Shown here one piece after another: positions 6,856-13,344 of a stretch of DNA of 33,452 nucleotides (position 1 is its first letter; every line of letters begins with the position of its first letter). A program made the translations under genes and the position numbers. Below the pieces are notes generated by a model that worked only from the letters and a program-made list of their open reading frames with translations, had not been told where the DNA came from and searched no databases. Source of the DNA: a virus. The stretch is from positions 1-33,452 of IMG/VR virus record IMGVR_UViG_3300021963_000015. One strand, given 5' to 3'.

Positions 6856-7067
6856 TCGTAGTCATTGAAAATAGACACCATGTTTGTTAAGGTTACCTCG
6901 TAGCCAAGCCATACCAGCACAGTATGCATATCTCCAACGCGTAGTCTTGTCCAAAACTCCTCGGCTTTTAAAATGTCAATGAGGCTGTTGCGCATACATA
7001 GGTCAACGGCGTTTAGTCGCTCGAGCGCTTCAGGTGTTAGGCGCTCGTATAGGTTTTGTCGTTGCAT
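6852..7067 (-). CDS. Hypothetical early protein
   Basis: 71 residues, mostly helical, no recognised domain. The start is 2 nt after the stop of the 55-residue frame at 7070-7237, and the stop overlaps the start of the membrane-protein gene. Leader before ATG is AACCAACTATAACT. Confidence 0.65.
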   Translation of the reverse strand: MQRQNLYERLTPEALERLNAVDLCMRNSLIDILKAEEFWTRLRVGDMHTVLVWLGYEVTLTNMVSIFNDYE

Positions 7068-7069
7068 AG

Positions 7070-7237
7070 TTATAGTTGGTTTAGTTGGTTGTGACGTGCT
7101 TGCAGGTATCGGCCAAACAGCTCGTAGTTAAACGTTAGCGGCCGTATTGTTTCGGAGTGCGACGGTGTCGCGGTTGTGGCCAGCATGTAGCGGATGTGGC
7201 GATGCCACGCGTAGAGGTAAGCAGGGATGAAGTTCAT
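7070..7237 (-). CDS. Small early protein (55 residues)
   Basis: A short frame of 55 residues rich in aromatic and histidine residues, not recognised. Support for coding: its ATG overlaps the upstream stop as ATGA, its stop is 2 nt before the next gene, it fills an otherwise empty gap, and its ATG follows one of the clearest early leaders (AACCCAACCAACCA). Confidence 0.55.
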   Translation of the reverse strand: MNFIPAYLYAWHRHIRYMLATTATPSHSETIRPLTFNYELFGRYLQARHNQLNQL

Positions 7238-7494
7238 TGGTTGGTTGGGTTAAAGGTTGGCATTGGTAGAGGTGTTGATGAGCGTTGGAAGCGGATGAAG
7301 CGAAACCAGTCGCGGTGTTGGCTGCGGAAAAGTGCGTCTACAATTTGACGTGTTCGCGTCGAGTTGCTGTTCGGCTGGAAGGGATAGTCGGCGTGCATTG
7401 CGTACATGCCGCTCGGCAGCTTGTGGATGTACGCAATAACGATATTACCGTTGTCCATCGTGATTGGCGTGTGGGTAATGATTTCGTGATTCAT
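7234..7494 (-). CDS. Hypothetical early protein
   Basis: 86 residues with a beta-rich N-terminal half (residues 1-40, including NGNIVIAYIHKLPSG) and a basic, aromatic C-terminal half. Not recognised. ATGA overlaps at both ends place it in a translationally coupled chain. Confidence 0.62.
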   Translation of the reverse strand: MNHEIITHTPITMDNGNIVIAYIHKLPSGMYAMHADYPFQPNSNSTRTRQIVDALFRSQHRDWFRFIRFQRSSTPLPMPTFNPTNQ

Positions 7495-7541
7495 AGGGTA
7501 GTTTGGTTTATAGGGTTGGAAGTGAATGATTTTTCATACAT
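7491..7541 (-). CDS. Possible 16-residue leader peptide
   Basis: A 16-codon frame whose ATG follows AACCACCAAAAAACACACATT, the same kind of leader that marks proven early genes, and whose TGA overlaps the next ATG. It could be a coupling leader peptide or the remnant of a deleted gene. The surrounding 7542-7606 stretch shows nothing else. Confidence 0.3.
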   Translation of the reverse strand: MYEKSFTSNPINQTTL

Positions 7542-7606
7542 AATGTGTGTTTTTTGGTGGTTATGAATGATTTATTGCGCGTTGGTGAGCCGCGCCCCTC
7601 GGTGGG

Positions 7607-7873
7607 TTAAGCTAATCTTCTATATGTGTCCCACTCAATACGGCCTGTTTTGCGGCACATACCTTTTCCGATCACAATTTCGTACGGAATCGACGTCAAT
7701 TCTAAACATTCGCATTTTACCCACGAATTGGACGCTGTGTACCATTCTACTTGCGCCCTGTTCTTTTCTGTGTCCAATGCAATTACTCTGCCTATGCGAC
7801 CTACAACGTAGTCGCCTTTAGAACGTACTACCTCTGATCCGATCTCGAATTTGTTTTGTGTTGTGTTTTCCAT
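7607..7873 (-). CDS. First early gene, SH3/KOW-like small protein
   Basis: 88 residues from the ATG at 7873; a longer frame reaches 7918 but would begin upstream of the predicted transcription start. The middle (about 8-55) alternates hydrophobic and polar residues with GSEVVRSKG and GRIGRVIALD, which suggests a small beta-barrel of SH3/KOW type, though this is weak. It is the first gene after the consensus host promoter at 7904-7936, so it should be the earliest product, a position often held by host-takeover proteins. Confidence 0.62.
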   Translation of the reverse strand: MENTTQNKFEIGSEVVRSKGDYVVGRIGRVIALDTEKNRAQVEWYTASNSWVKCECLELTSIPYEIVIGKGMCRKTGRIEWDTYRRLA

Positions 7874-7903
7874 AATTTGGTTTTTTTGGTGGTTGATTGT
7901 ATG

Positions 7904-7936
7904 CAAATATACATACATATATATATACGAACCAAA
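7904..7936 (-). promoter_or_regulatory. Early promoter, Bacteroidetes consensus (-33 TTTG, -7 TATATTTG)
   Basis: The -7 box TATATTTG is at 7904-7911 and the -33 box TTTG at 7933-7936, with a 21-nt AT-rich spacer. Both match the Bacteroidetes consensus. The predicted start of transcription is near 7897, giving a leader of about 24 nt that contains the AACC-rich element before the ATG at 7873. An inverted repeat TTGGACA/TGTCCAA lies upstream at about 7983-8001 and might be an operator. Confidence 0.78.
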
Positions 7937-8033
7937 CTTTTTTTATTTTTTTTTCTGCGTTTTTAGCGCGCAAACGCACTTTTGGACAAAACTTGTCCAA
8001 CGCCCCCGATTTACAAGCCTTGATTTTCCGCCG

Positions 8034-8450
8034 TTACCTCAACCGTGCGAACAAAACGACGCTGGCCACCAGTCCCAAAATCGCCCCGACAAGCAGTATC
8101 GGCCACCTGCTTTTGCGCTTCTTCGGCTGCACGACAACGGTGCGCTCTACGATTGTCGTATCGCGCAAAATTAGCCTCTCTACGACCGTATCTCTGCGTA
8201 GGCGTATGACAATGCCACTACCTGAATTTGCGACGCTTAGAACGCTTGTTTTGGCACTATCCCGCAAGGCGAAGCGGCGTACCACTCCTGCGCTGTCGCA
8301 GAGGTCGGGAAGCGTTAATTCGGTCAAACTGCCAGCGGTCACGACTTGCCGATCCGTATGCACGATAGCGCTCGTGCGGATCACCTCCGCAGGTTTCCGG
8401 CAGCAACCGAAAAGCAGAAAGCTAAATATGAGCGTATTCTTTGACGGCAT
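8034..8450 (-). CDS. u-spanin-like lipoprotein with C-terminal membrane anchor
   Basis: 138 residues from the ATG at 8450, which overlaps the amidase 3' end by 29 nt. Residues 1-16 form a lipoprotein signal with lipobox LFGC (Cys16). Residues about 117-134 form a single C-terminal transmembrane helix followed by ARLR. The periplasmic part between them is basic and predicted beta-rich, without a coiled coil. An outer-membrane lipid anchor plus an inner-membrane helix in one chain is the definition of a unimolecular spanin (as in phage T1 gp11), which fuses the membranes in the last step of lysis. Position after the endolysin supports this. The upstream in-frame extension to 8615 has no signal and is rejected. 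Confidence 0.72.
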   Translation of the reverse strand: MPSKNTLIFSFLLFGCCRKPAEVIRTSAIVHTDRQVVTAGSLTELTLPDLCDSAGVVRRFALRDSAKTSVLSVANSGSGIVIRLRRDTVVERLILRDTTIVERTVVVQPKKRKSRWPILLVGAILGLVASVVLFARLR

Positions 8451-8832
8451 CGAAGGAAGGGCAGGCTTTTGCGACCTTGGGGAAGTCCCTGTGACCGAGA
8501 ATCTTGGCAGCTGGGTACTTGGCACGCCACTCGTGCAGGACTTGTGAGAGCGCGTCTTTTTGCCCTTGCGTGCGATTGTCAACGGCATCGCCTCGGCTGT
8601 TGATACCACCCACATAGCTGATATGCAGGCTTACGGAGTTGTAGCCAGCGACGCCATTGCAGACTGTTTCATCCGGTGCAAGCGTCACGACTTCGCCATT
8701 GGCTTTGACGACCTTGTGATACCCGGGTGACTTCCACTTTAAATTCTCACGCCAATAGCGCTGAATGGCGTCAATGTTCGTGCTGTGCGGTGTCGCCGTG
8801 CAGTGGACAACAAGGTATTTAATGTTTCTCAT
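8422..8832 (-). CDS. N-acetylmuramoyl-L-alanine amidase endolysin
   Basis: 136 residues covering one Amidase_2 (PGRP-like) domain. Zinc-ligand and catalytic candidates are the His in VVHCTAT (about 10), the GYHKVV segment (about 38-43), and GHRDFPKVAKACPSFD (about 112-127), which contains the second His and the usual Cys ligand. It cuts the bond between muramic acid and the stem peptide. No signal peptide, so release depends on the holin (9790-10086). It has its own late-type promoter at 8846-8874. Confidence 0.92.
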   Translation of the reverse strand: MRNIKYLVVHCTATPHSTNIDAIQRYWRENLKWKSPGYHKVVKANGEVVTLAPDETVCNGVAGYNSVSLHISYVGGINSRGDAVDNRTQGQKDALSQVLHEWRAKYPAAKILGHRDFPKVAKACPSFDAVKEYAHI

Positions 8833-8845
8833 AAGGTCACAAAAC

Positions 8846-8874
8846 TAAATATCAAAGTGTGATTTTTTGCGCAA
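8846..8874 (-). promoter_or_regulatory. Late-type promoter upstream of amidase
   Basis: GATATTTA (8846-8853) preceded, after exactly 14 nt, by TTGCGCA (8868-8874), reading on the minus strand. The ATG is 13 nt after GATATTTA. The upstream box lies in the arm of a 7-bp inverted repeat (TGCGCAA/TTGCGCA) that spans the gap after the metallophosphoesterase gene. Confidence 0.72.
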
Positions 8875-8909
8875 AGTACCAAATTCAGTGCCTTGCGCAC
8901 ATTTTCTCG

Positions 8910-9788
8910 CTATCGGGTGCTGGTCGTCGTGAACGTCGCATCAATGACGCGGGTTTCTATTTTTTCATTTACAATCTTCACTAAGCTCAACTTCATCCAG
9001 TAACCGCCAAGCGGCTTCGGAGGTCTGCCTCTCTCAACGTGGAAGCCACCCACTCCGCCTGCATATTCCTCCTTGTACGTCGCAGTGCGTATTTGATGCA
9101 GTGGCCGCTGCCTCATCATGTAGTTGCTTCGGTTGAGGTAGCTGATGACGTTGACATGGTGGTACAGCTCGTGGACGTGACCTTGCCATGTGCAGTCGTA
9201 GCCTTCCACCATTGCCATGATCCTTTGATCTTGAATAACGCCCTTGGTCACTACGCCGCCTCCTCCTGATCCGTGGAAGTAGTGCATCGCAAAGCGTGTG
9301 TAGTGGGTGGTGTTCGGTGAATGGGCAAAGCCAAACAGTATCGCGCCGCCGTAACCGCCGAGTTGAACGTCACTTCCGCACTCGTGGTTTAGAAGCGTGA
9401 CGAACATCTGCAAGGCGTCGAACTCAACATTGCGGATCACGCTTGTTTCGTGGTTGCCGTAGCCGATCAGCGCGATGTGCTTGGCGTAGGGTTTGAACCA
9501 CTGCACCGCGTCGTTTACGACGGCTTGGAGGTAGTTGCCTTTATTATGTTCTGGCCGTATCTCATCCTTTCCCCTGCGAGGATCGCCTCTGCCCTGCATG
9601 AGGCAGAACGTGTCGCCGTTCATGATGATCTTTGCGCCTCTGCGCACGGCTTCGTCGAGGTGGCTTTTCAACAGGTCACGATCGCACTTCGGGTTGTCCC
9701 AATGCAGGTCGCTGACCAGCAGAAACTCCGCCTCCTTCCCTTCGCAGTCGAAGGTGTGAACATTCGCTGCGCGTCGGGTTATATTCAT
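8910..9788 (-). CDS. Calcineurin-like metallophosphoesterase
   Basis: 292 residues. The ordered metal-binding motifs of the family are visible: D-x-H in VSDLHWD (about 26-32), GD in NGDTF (about 57-61), GNHE (about 110-113), an H in a FHGSGGGG segment (about 170), and GHVHE (about 204-208). The substrate could be nucleotides, nucleic acid ends or phosphoproteins. It stands between holin and endolysin, an odd place for such an enzyme. Leader before ATG is AACCAATAGT, like early genes, so it may be expressed or acquired separately. Confidence 0.82.
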   Translation of the reverse strand: MNITRRAANVHTFDCEGKEAEFLLVSDLHWDNPKCDRDLLKSHLDEAVRRGAKIIMNGDTFCLMQGRGDPRRGKDEIRPEHNKGNYLQAVVNDAVQWFKPYAKHIALIGYGNHETSVIRNVEFDALQMFVTLLNHECGSDVQLGGYGGAILFGFAHSPNTTHYTRFAMHYFHGSGGGGVVTKGVIQDQRIMAMVEGYDCTWQGHVHELYHHVNVISYLNRSNYMMRQRPLHQIRTATYKEEYAGGVGGFHVERGRPPKPLGGYWMKLSLVKIVNEKIETRVIDATFTTTSTR

Positions 9789-9789
9789 A

Positions 9790-10086
9790 CTATTGGTTTG
9801 GTGGTGTGCTTTTTAGCAGCTTCATGATGCGCACCTCCAGCACCTCCGTGATCTTAACACCTGAAAATCCGACGATGAAGGCGAGGCCGTACTCAATGTT
9901 GGGCGCTTTTATGTTCAGTATTCCAATGATGACTGGCGCGATGTAGGTGGCAGATAGCGTGCCGCTAAGCACGGCGATCAGCTGCATTTTCCAGTTCTTC
10001 ATCTTGGGAGCCAGCAGTAGTGCGCCGAAGAAGCCGGCGATAGTTAGGCCGAGGTTGATGCCGATGGATTTGAGGAAGTCGATCAT
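9790..10086 (-). CDS. Putative holin
   Basis: 98 residues with about three hydrophobic segments (about 9-26, 34-57 and 66-80), a short charged loop (KMKNWK) and a basic C-terminus. This size and topology fits a class I-like holin that permeabilises the inner membrane. Position next to the lysis genes supports it. No family was recognised, so the call is from topology and context. Confidence 0.65.
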   Translation of the reverse strand: MIDFLKSIGINLGLTIAGFFGALLLAPKMKNWKMQLIAVLSGTLSATYIAPVIIGILNIKAPNIEYGLAFIVGFSGVKITEVLEVRIMKLLKSTPPNQ

Positions 10087-10088
10087 TG

Positions 10089-10355
10089 TTAATCTTCGTT
10101 TAGTGTGTTAGATACGTCGTCGCGCTCGGTGTAGTCCTTGCCGTACTGGTCATCCCAGCCGAGGAAGGTATGCACGCCTATTGGCGGAGGCCAGCACTCG
10201 AAGGGAAGGTAGGTCGGATCAGGCTCTCCATCCCAAAGGATGTCGACGCAATATGTACCATCAATGATGCCCAGCGGCACTACGAAGCCTTGCGGCACTG
10301 GTAGCGCTGTGAATGTCGCTTCGTTGGGGAAGGCGTATTTGCGAAAGGTCGGCAT
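10089..10355 (-). CDS. Small protein of tail-fibre cassette
   Basis: 88 residues with a FPNEATFTALPVP opening, GTYCVDILWDGEP (about 33-45) and PPPIGVHTFLG (about 56-66). This type of short, P/W-rich protein is regularly found beside tail fibre and lysis genes in Bacteroidetes phages (recollection). Function unknown. It starts one base after the stop of the tail fibre gene, implying coupled translation. Confidence 0.62.
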   Translation of the reverse strand: MPTFRKYAFPNEATFTALPVPQGFVVPLGIIDGTYCVDILWDGEPDPTYLPFECWPPPIGVHTFLGWDDQYGKDYTERDDVSNTLNED

Positions 10356-11825
10356 TTATAGTCGGGTTAATTCGGCGAGTTGGTCGTTAGATAGCCGTGT
10401 TGTGTAGAGTGCGGCGGCGCGGATGCGGTCGTTAAGTTGGGACAGCCCTTGAAATGTTGAGCCTAAATTTAATTTATTGCAAGCTGGTATTGTTGCCGTT
10501 AAATTTGATTGCACGTTTACGCTATTTATATACAACACGCACCCGCTTGTGCTATACGCTAAAGCTAATTTGAGCGTTCCAAATGTAACATTGCCAGTAA
10601 AAGATGCTTGCTCTGCTGATGCTGCCGTTACCCTTGTTATTATTGTTGTATCGCTACCAAAAGCAATAAGTATTCTATTTAAAGCAGTGTTATCAGTTAA
10701 CTCTATGACCCTTAAAGCCGTTTTAGCTCCTCGCTGAAAATCCACCTCCGCATACACCGTCCCCTCCATTTGCCCTATCAACCCACTCACGAGCGCCCCC
10801 GATGCGCTGATGACATCAGCGGCACGGCTTCCTGCTCCTGTCGTTGTGGGGATGTAGGTGGTCGCGACGCTGCCTGTTTCGAGCTGTGCGCCCCAAATGT
10901 ATGCAGTTAAGTTGAGCGCGCCCGATGCGGGAAAAGACACATCCCCGTTGCCTTCTGCCATACTAAATATAAGGTTACCACTCAAATCGCCTGATGCAAT
11001 AGTGTATGGTGCTGAAATAAGCCTATACCATCCATCTCCGTAATCTTGAACGCTTGCCCCTGCTGTTAATGCCGTGCCGCTGGCAAGGCTGAAATATGAA
11101 ATTGATGTGCCGCTTCCCCCTGTGTACGCCGTAAAACCAATAGCGCAAAAATTGAGAGGGTTGGTCGCTCCTGCCTTTACAAATAAACTAAAAGTATGCT
11201 GTCCTGCCGCAGTTACTGTCACTCCTGTGCCACCATAATAAGCGTACTGAGTGTTACCAGAGGCCGCACCACCAACGTACTTGGTTATGCTTCCGCTTGT
11301 TCCATCGGGTGCAAGAAAATCCGTGCTTCCTGTTGTTATCGTCATTCCTCCCGATGCCGCTGGCGTGTCCTGACCCGTCATAAATTGCACATTCCGTGCA
11401 AAATTCGTCGCACTCGGCTCAATCAAAGCCGCAGGGCAACCTCCGCCTATCGGGTAGTCCAAGCGAAGCACTCCCGAAGCCACACTCTCAATCAACCCGC
11501 TGCTATTTACGCGCGTCGCCGTTGTGTTGCGGCTCACGGTGAAACGCATCGTGCTGTCTTCCGCGACAAACGGCGGCACGTCTTGGTACAAGTTCCCCGC
11601 CTTGTAAAACTGCGGCACGATCAGCAGCGAAGGCGTGAACGGCAGTCCGTCCGTGTAGACCTCTTGACCTCGCGACACAAGGCAGCTTCCTGCCCCTGCG
11701 TTTTCATCTTCGACGCTTGCACCTGCGCCCTTTGCGCCTTCAAGCGCTGCCGACCACTGCGTTTTGTAGGGATTCGTGCCGTGCTGTGATATGAACGGCA
11801 ATCCGTAGCCGATACCTAAAGCCAT
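10356..11825 (-). CDS. Tail fibre / receptor-binding protein
   Basis: 489 residues. The N-terminus (1-40) probably attaches to the tail. The middle (about 90-335) has a glycine/serine/threonine-rich beta pattern ending in YIWGAQLETGSVATTYIPT (about 308-327), a hallmark of phage fibre carbohydrate-binding modules. The rest (about 340-489) resembles a concanavalin/LamG-like domain. The DNA for parts of the C-terminal domain (about 10445-10740) is noticeably AT-rich beside GC-rich flanks, consistent with host-range mosaicism. It probably recognises a cell-surface glycan. Confidence 0.8.
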   Translation of the reverse strand: MALGIGYGLPFISQHGTNPYKTQWSAALEGAKGAGASVEDENAGAGSCLVSRGQEVYTDGLPFTPSLLIVPQFYKAGNLYQDVPPFVAEDSTMRFTVSRNTTATRVNSSGLIESVASGVLRLDYPIGGGCPAALIEPSATNFARNVQFMTGQDTPAASGGMTITTGSTDFLAPDGTSGSITKYVGGAASGNTQYAYYGGTGVTVTAAGQHTFSLFVKAGATNPLNFCAIGFTAYTGGSGTSISYFSLASGTALTAGASVQDYGDGWYRLISAPYTIASGDLSGNLIFSMAEGNGDVSFPASGALNLTAYIWGAQLETGSVATTYIPTTTGAGSRAADVISASGALVSGLIGQMEGTVYAEVDFQRGAKTALRVIELTDNTALNRILIAFGSDTTIITRVTAASAEQASFTGNVTFGTLKLALAYSTSGCVLYINSVNVQSNLTATIPACNKLNLGSTFQGLSQLNDRIRAAALYTTRLSNDQLAELTRL

Positions 11826-12166
11826 TAGATTGCGCTTACAATACTGACACCCTGCATCGTGTAGCCAATGACGCTGCCTGCGTTCAAAGTCACCGCTGCA
11901 ATTCTTCTGCCATTGTTGGCGGCTATAATCATTCCCGCGCTGAATGCCTGCCCCGATGCAAATGACCCGATGCCGCCAGCACTTACTGCCGTCATCATGT
12001 TGGTGCCGTTGCTATCCGTTAGCGTCGTGAACTTGGCTTCTTGGTTGACAATCAGTACGTCGTACGTCCTTCCTGTCACCAGTGTGCCTGATGCATTGGT
12101 CGTGTTCAACACCTCAGCGGTCATCCCTCTGCCAATCAGCGCATCCATTTGTTGTCCTACGTTCAT
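11825..12166 (-). CDS. Small structural protein, possible decoration or fibre-associated
   Basis: 113 residues from the ATG at 12166. The open frame extends to 12220, but those 18 residues lie on the late-type promoter at 12184-12212 and are not expected to be translated. The protein is A/G/T/S-rich and beta-like with no recognised domain, and its last base overlaps the fibre start. It may be a head decoration or fibre base protein. Confidence 0.6.
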   Translation of the reverse strand: MNVGQQMDALIGRGMTAEVLNTTNASGTLVTGRTYDVLIVNQEAKFTTLTDSNGTNMMTAVSAGGIGSFASGQAFSAGMIIAANNGRRIAAVTLNAGSVIGYTMQGVSIVSAI

Positions 12167-12183
12167 TGTATTTTCTTTAGTTG

Positions 12184-12212
12184 TAAATATCGTTTTGCCT
12201 AATTCTATGCAA
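12184..12212 (-). promoter_or_regulatory. Late-type promoter upstream of small structural protein
   Basis: GATATTTA (12184-12191) with TTGCATA (12206-12212) exactly 14 nt upstream on the minus strand. The ATG is 17 nt after GATATTTA. It shares the longer match TTGCATA-N10-AAACGATATTTA with the scaffold promoter (19581-19609). Confidence 0.75.
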
Positions 12213-12228
12213 TTCTGCAATTGCGGTT

Positions 12229-12738
12229 TTAACTTGTTGGTATCTGGCAGACGTTGCGTGAAAACGGCAACTCAAACACGACCGTCGCCTGCCATCCTGC
12301 GACCTTGTCATCCCTTGCCTCCACGAAGCGCGTAGCACTCACCGCGCCTGTGATCGTGTAGTCGCGGTCAGGATCATCGGTGAACTCGGCGACGAAGTCC
12401 TGCATGATGCGCAGCGTGTCGCTTAACACCTCATCCTCGTTATCCGTCCACCGGTAAACCACGCTGCCACTTATGGTCGCGTCCACGCCGCGTAGGTCTG
12501 CCACCCTGTCCATCACAAGCACGCTGACGGTTAGGTTGGTAGCACCCATAGGCATTGACGCGCTCTGCGCATCAACGAATAACAGCGGGTAGATAACCCT
12601 ATCCCTGTCGGTTGTCCGCAGGTTGATCACGTTGTCCGTGCCGATCGCCAGTGGATCGCCGAAGCCCACCGCGTTGATCTGCAGGTGCGACTCCGCGAAA
12701 GCTATCAGGTCGTTTTTGATCGTTACCCAACTGCTCAT
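12229..12738 (-). CDS. Putative tail-completion / tail terminator protein
   Basis: 169 residues. N-terminal helix, then a beta-rich body with a variable loop, ending in GWQATVVFELPFSRNVCQ, a closing pattern typical of small neck or tail-completion proteins in Bacteroidetes phages. Position just after the portal and connector candidate supports a neck role. No firm family hit from memory. Confidence 0.5.
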   Translation of the reverse strand: MSSWVTIKNDLIAFAESHLQINAVGFGDPLAIGTDNVINLRTTDRDRVIYPLLFVDAQSASMPMGATNLTVSVLVMDRVADLRGVDATISGSVVYRWTDNEDEVLSDTLRIMQDFVAEFTDDPDRDYTITGAVSATRFVEARDDKVAGWQATVVFELPFSRNVCQIPTS

Positions 12739-12777
12739 AGAATGTCTTTAGTTTGTTTACGTTCTTCGAATGTGCCA

Positions 12778-13344
12778 TTAAAAGTAGTTGCGTCTGTTTT
12801 CCGGGTAGTCCAGCGGATCGCGATACCTGCCCCTGCGACCAAGCACCATCCCTGTCTGATACGCACTGTTGGCCGGGTAGATCGTGTCAATCGCAACTGG
12901 CGGGTTGTCGAACAGCGGGAACAGTGTGTGGTTCTCCTGAAGGTAGCGCGTGATGCGCTCGGTGTACCACTCCGCATCATCGCGGCTTTTGTCCATCAGC
13001 CGCGTCATCTCACGCTCGCTCATGCTGCTCGATTCCGTGCTGCTGCGCCTGTCCATCCCTTTATTCATAAACTTAAACGCCAAAACCATCGGCAGTTCAA
13101 AGTACATCCACTGAATTATCGCTGGCTGGATGTAGGTCTGCATCAGCGTCGTGTTGTTAGCCGTCAGCGTTCCGGCAATGACCTGCGTCACCAGTTCCGC
13201 GTATAGCGCCGATCCCACCGCTGGCTGAATGTGCATCTCCTGCACTTTCACAATGGTTGGACGTAGCTGCGTGTAGCTTACGTTCTCGCTAATGACCGAA
13301 TTTTCGATCAGCGTGTTTTCGCTTATAAATAGTGCCTTGCTCAT
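12778..13344 (-). CDS. Putative head-tail connector (DUF6712-like)
   Basis: 188 residues, mainly helical, with an IQPAVG segment (about 39-44) and a helical bundle that includes WMYFELPMVL (about 79-88). This resembles the adaptor-type protein encoded next to the portal in Bacteroidetes phages (DUF6712, from recollection). The start overlaps the portal stop as ATGA. A role as head completion or connector protein is inferred from size, helical content and position. Confidence 0.55.
   Translation of the reverse strand: MSKALFISENTLIENSVISENVSYTQLRPTIVKVQEMHIQPAVGSALYAELVTQVIAGTLTANNTTLMQTYIQPAIIQWMYFELPMVLAFKFMNKGMDRRSSTESSSMSEREMTRLMDKSRDDAEWYTERITRYLQENHTLFPLFDNPPVAIDTIYPANSAYQTGMVLGRRGRYRDPLDYPENRRNYF

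Noticed and set aside
7943-8033. Terminator between the lysis genes and the early promoter
   Set aside because: The inverted repeats TTGGACA/TGTCCAA and GCGTTT/AAACGC are followed by A, not T, on the minus strand; they may be operators instead.
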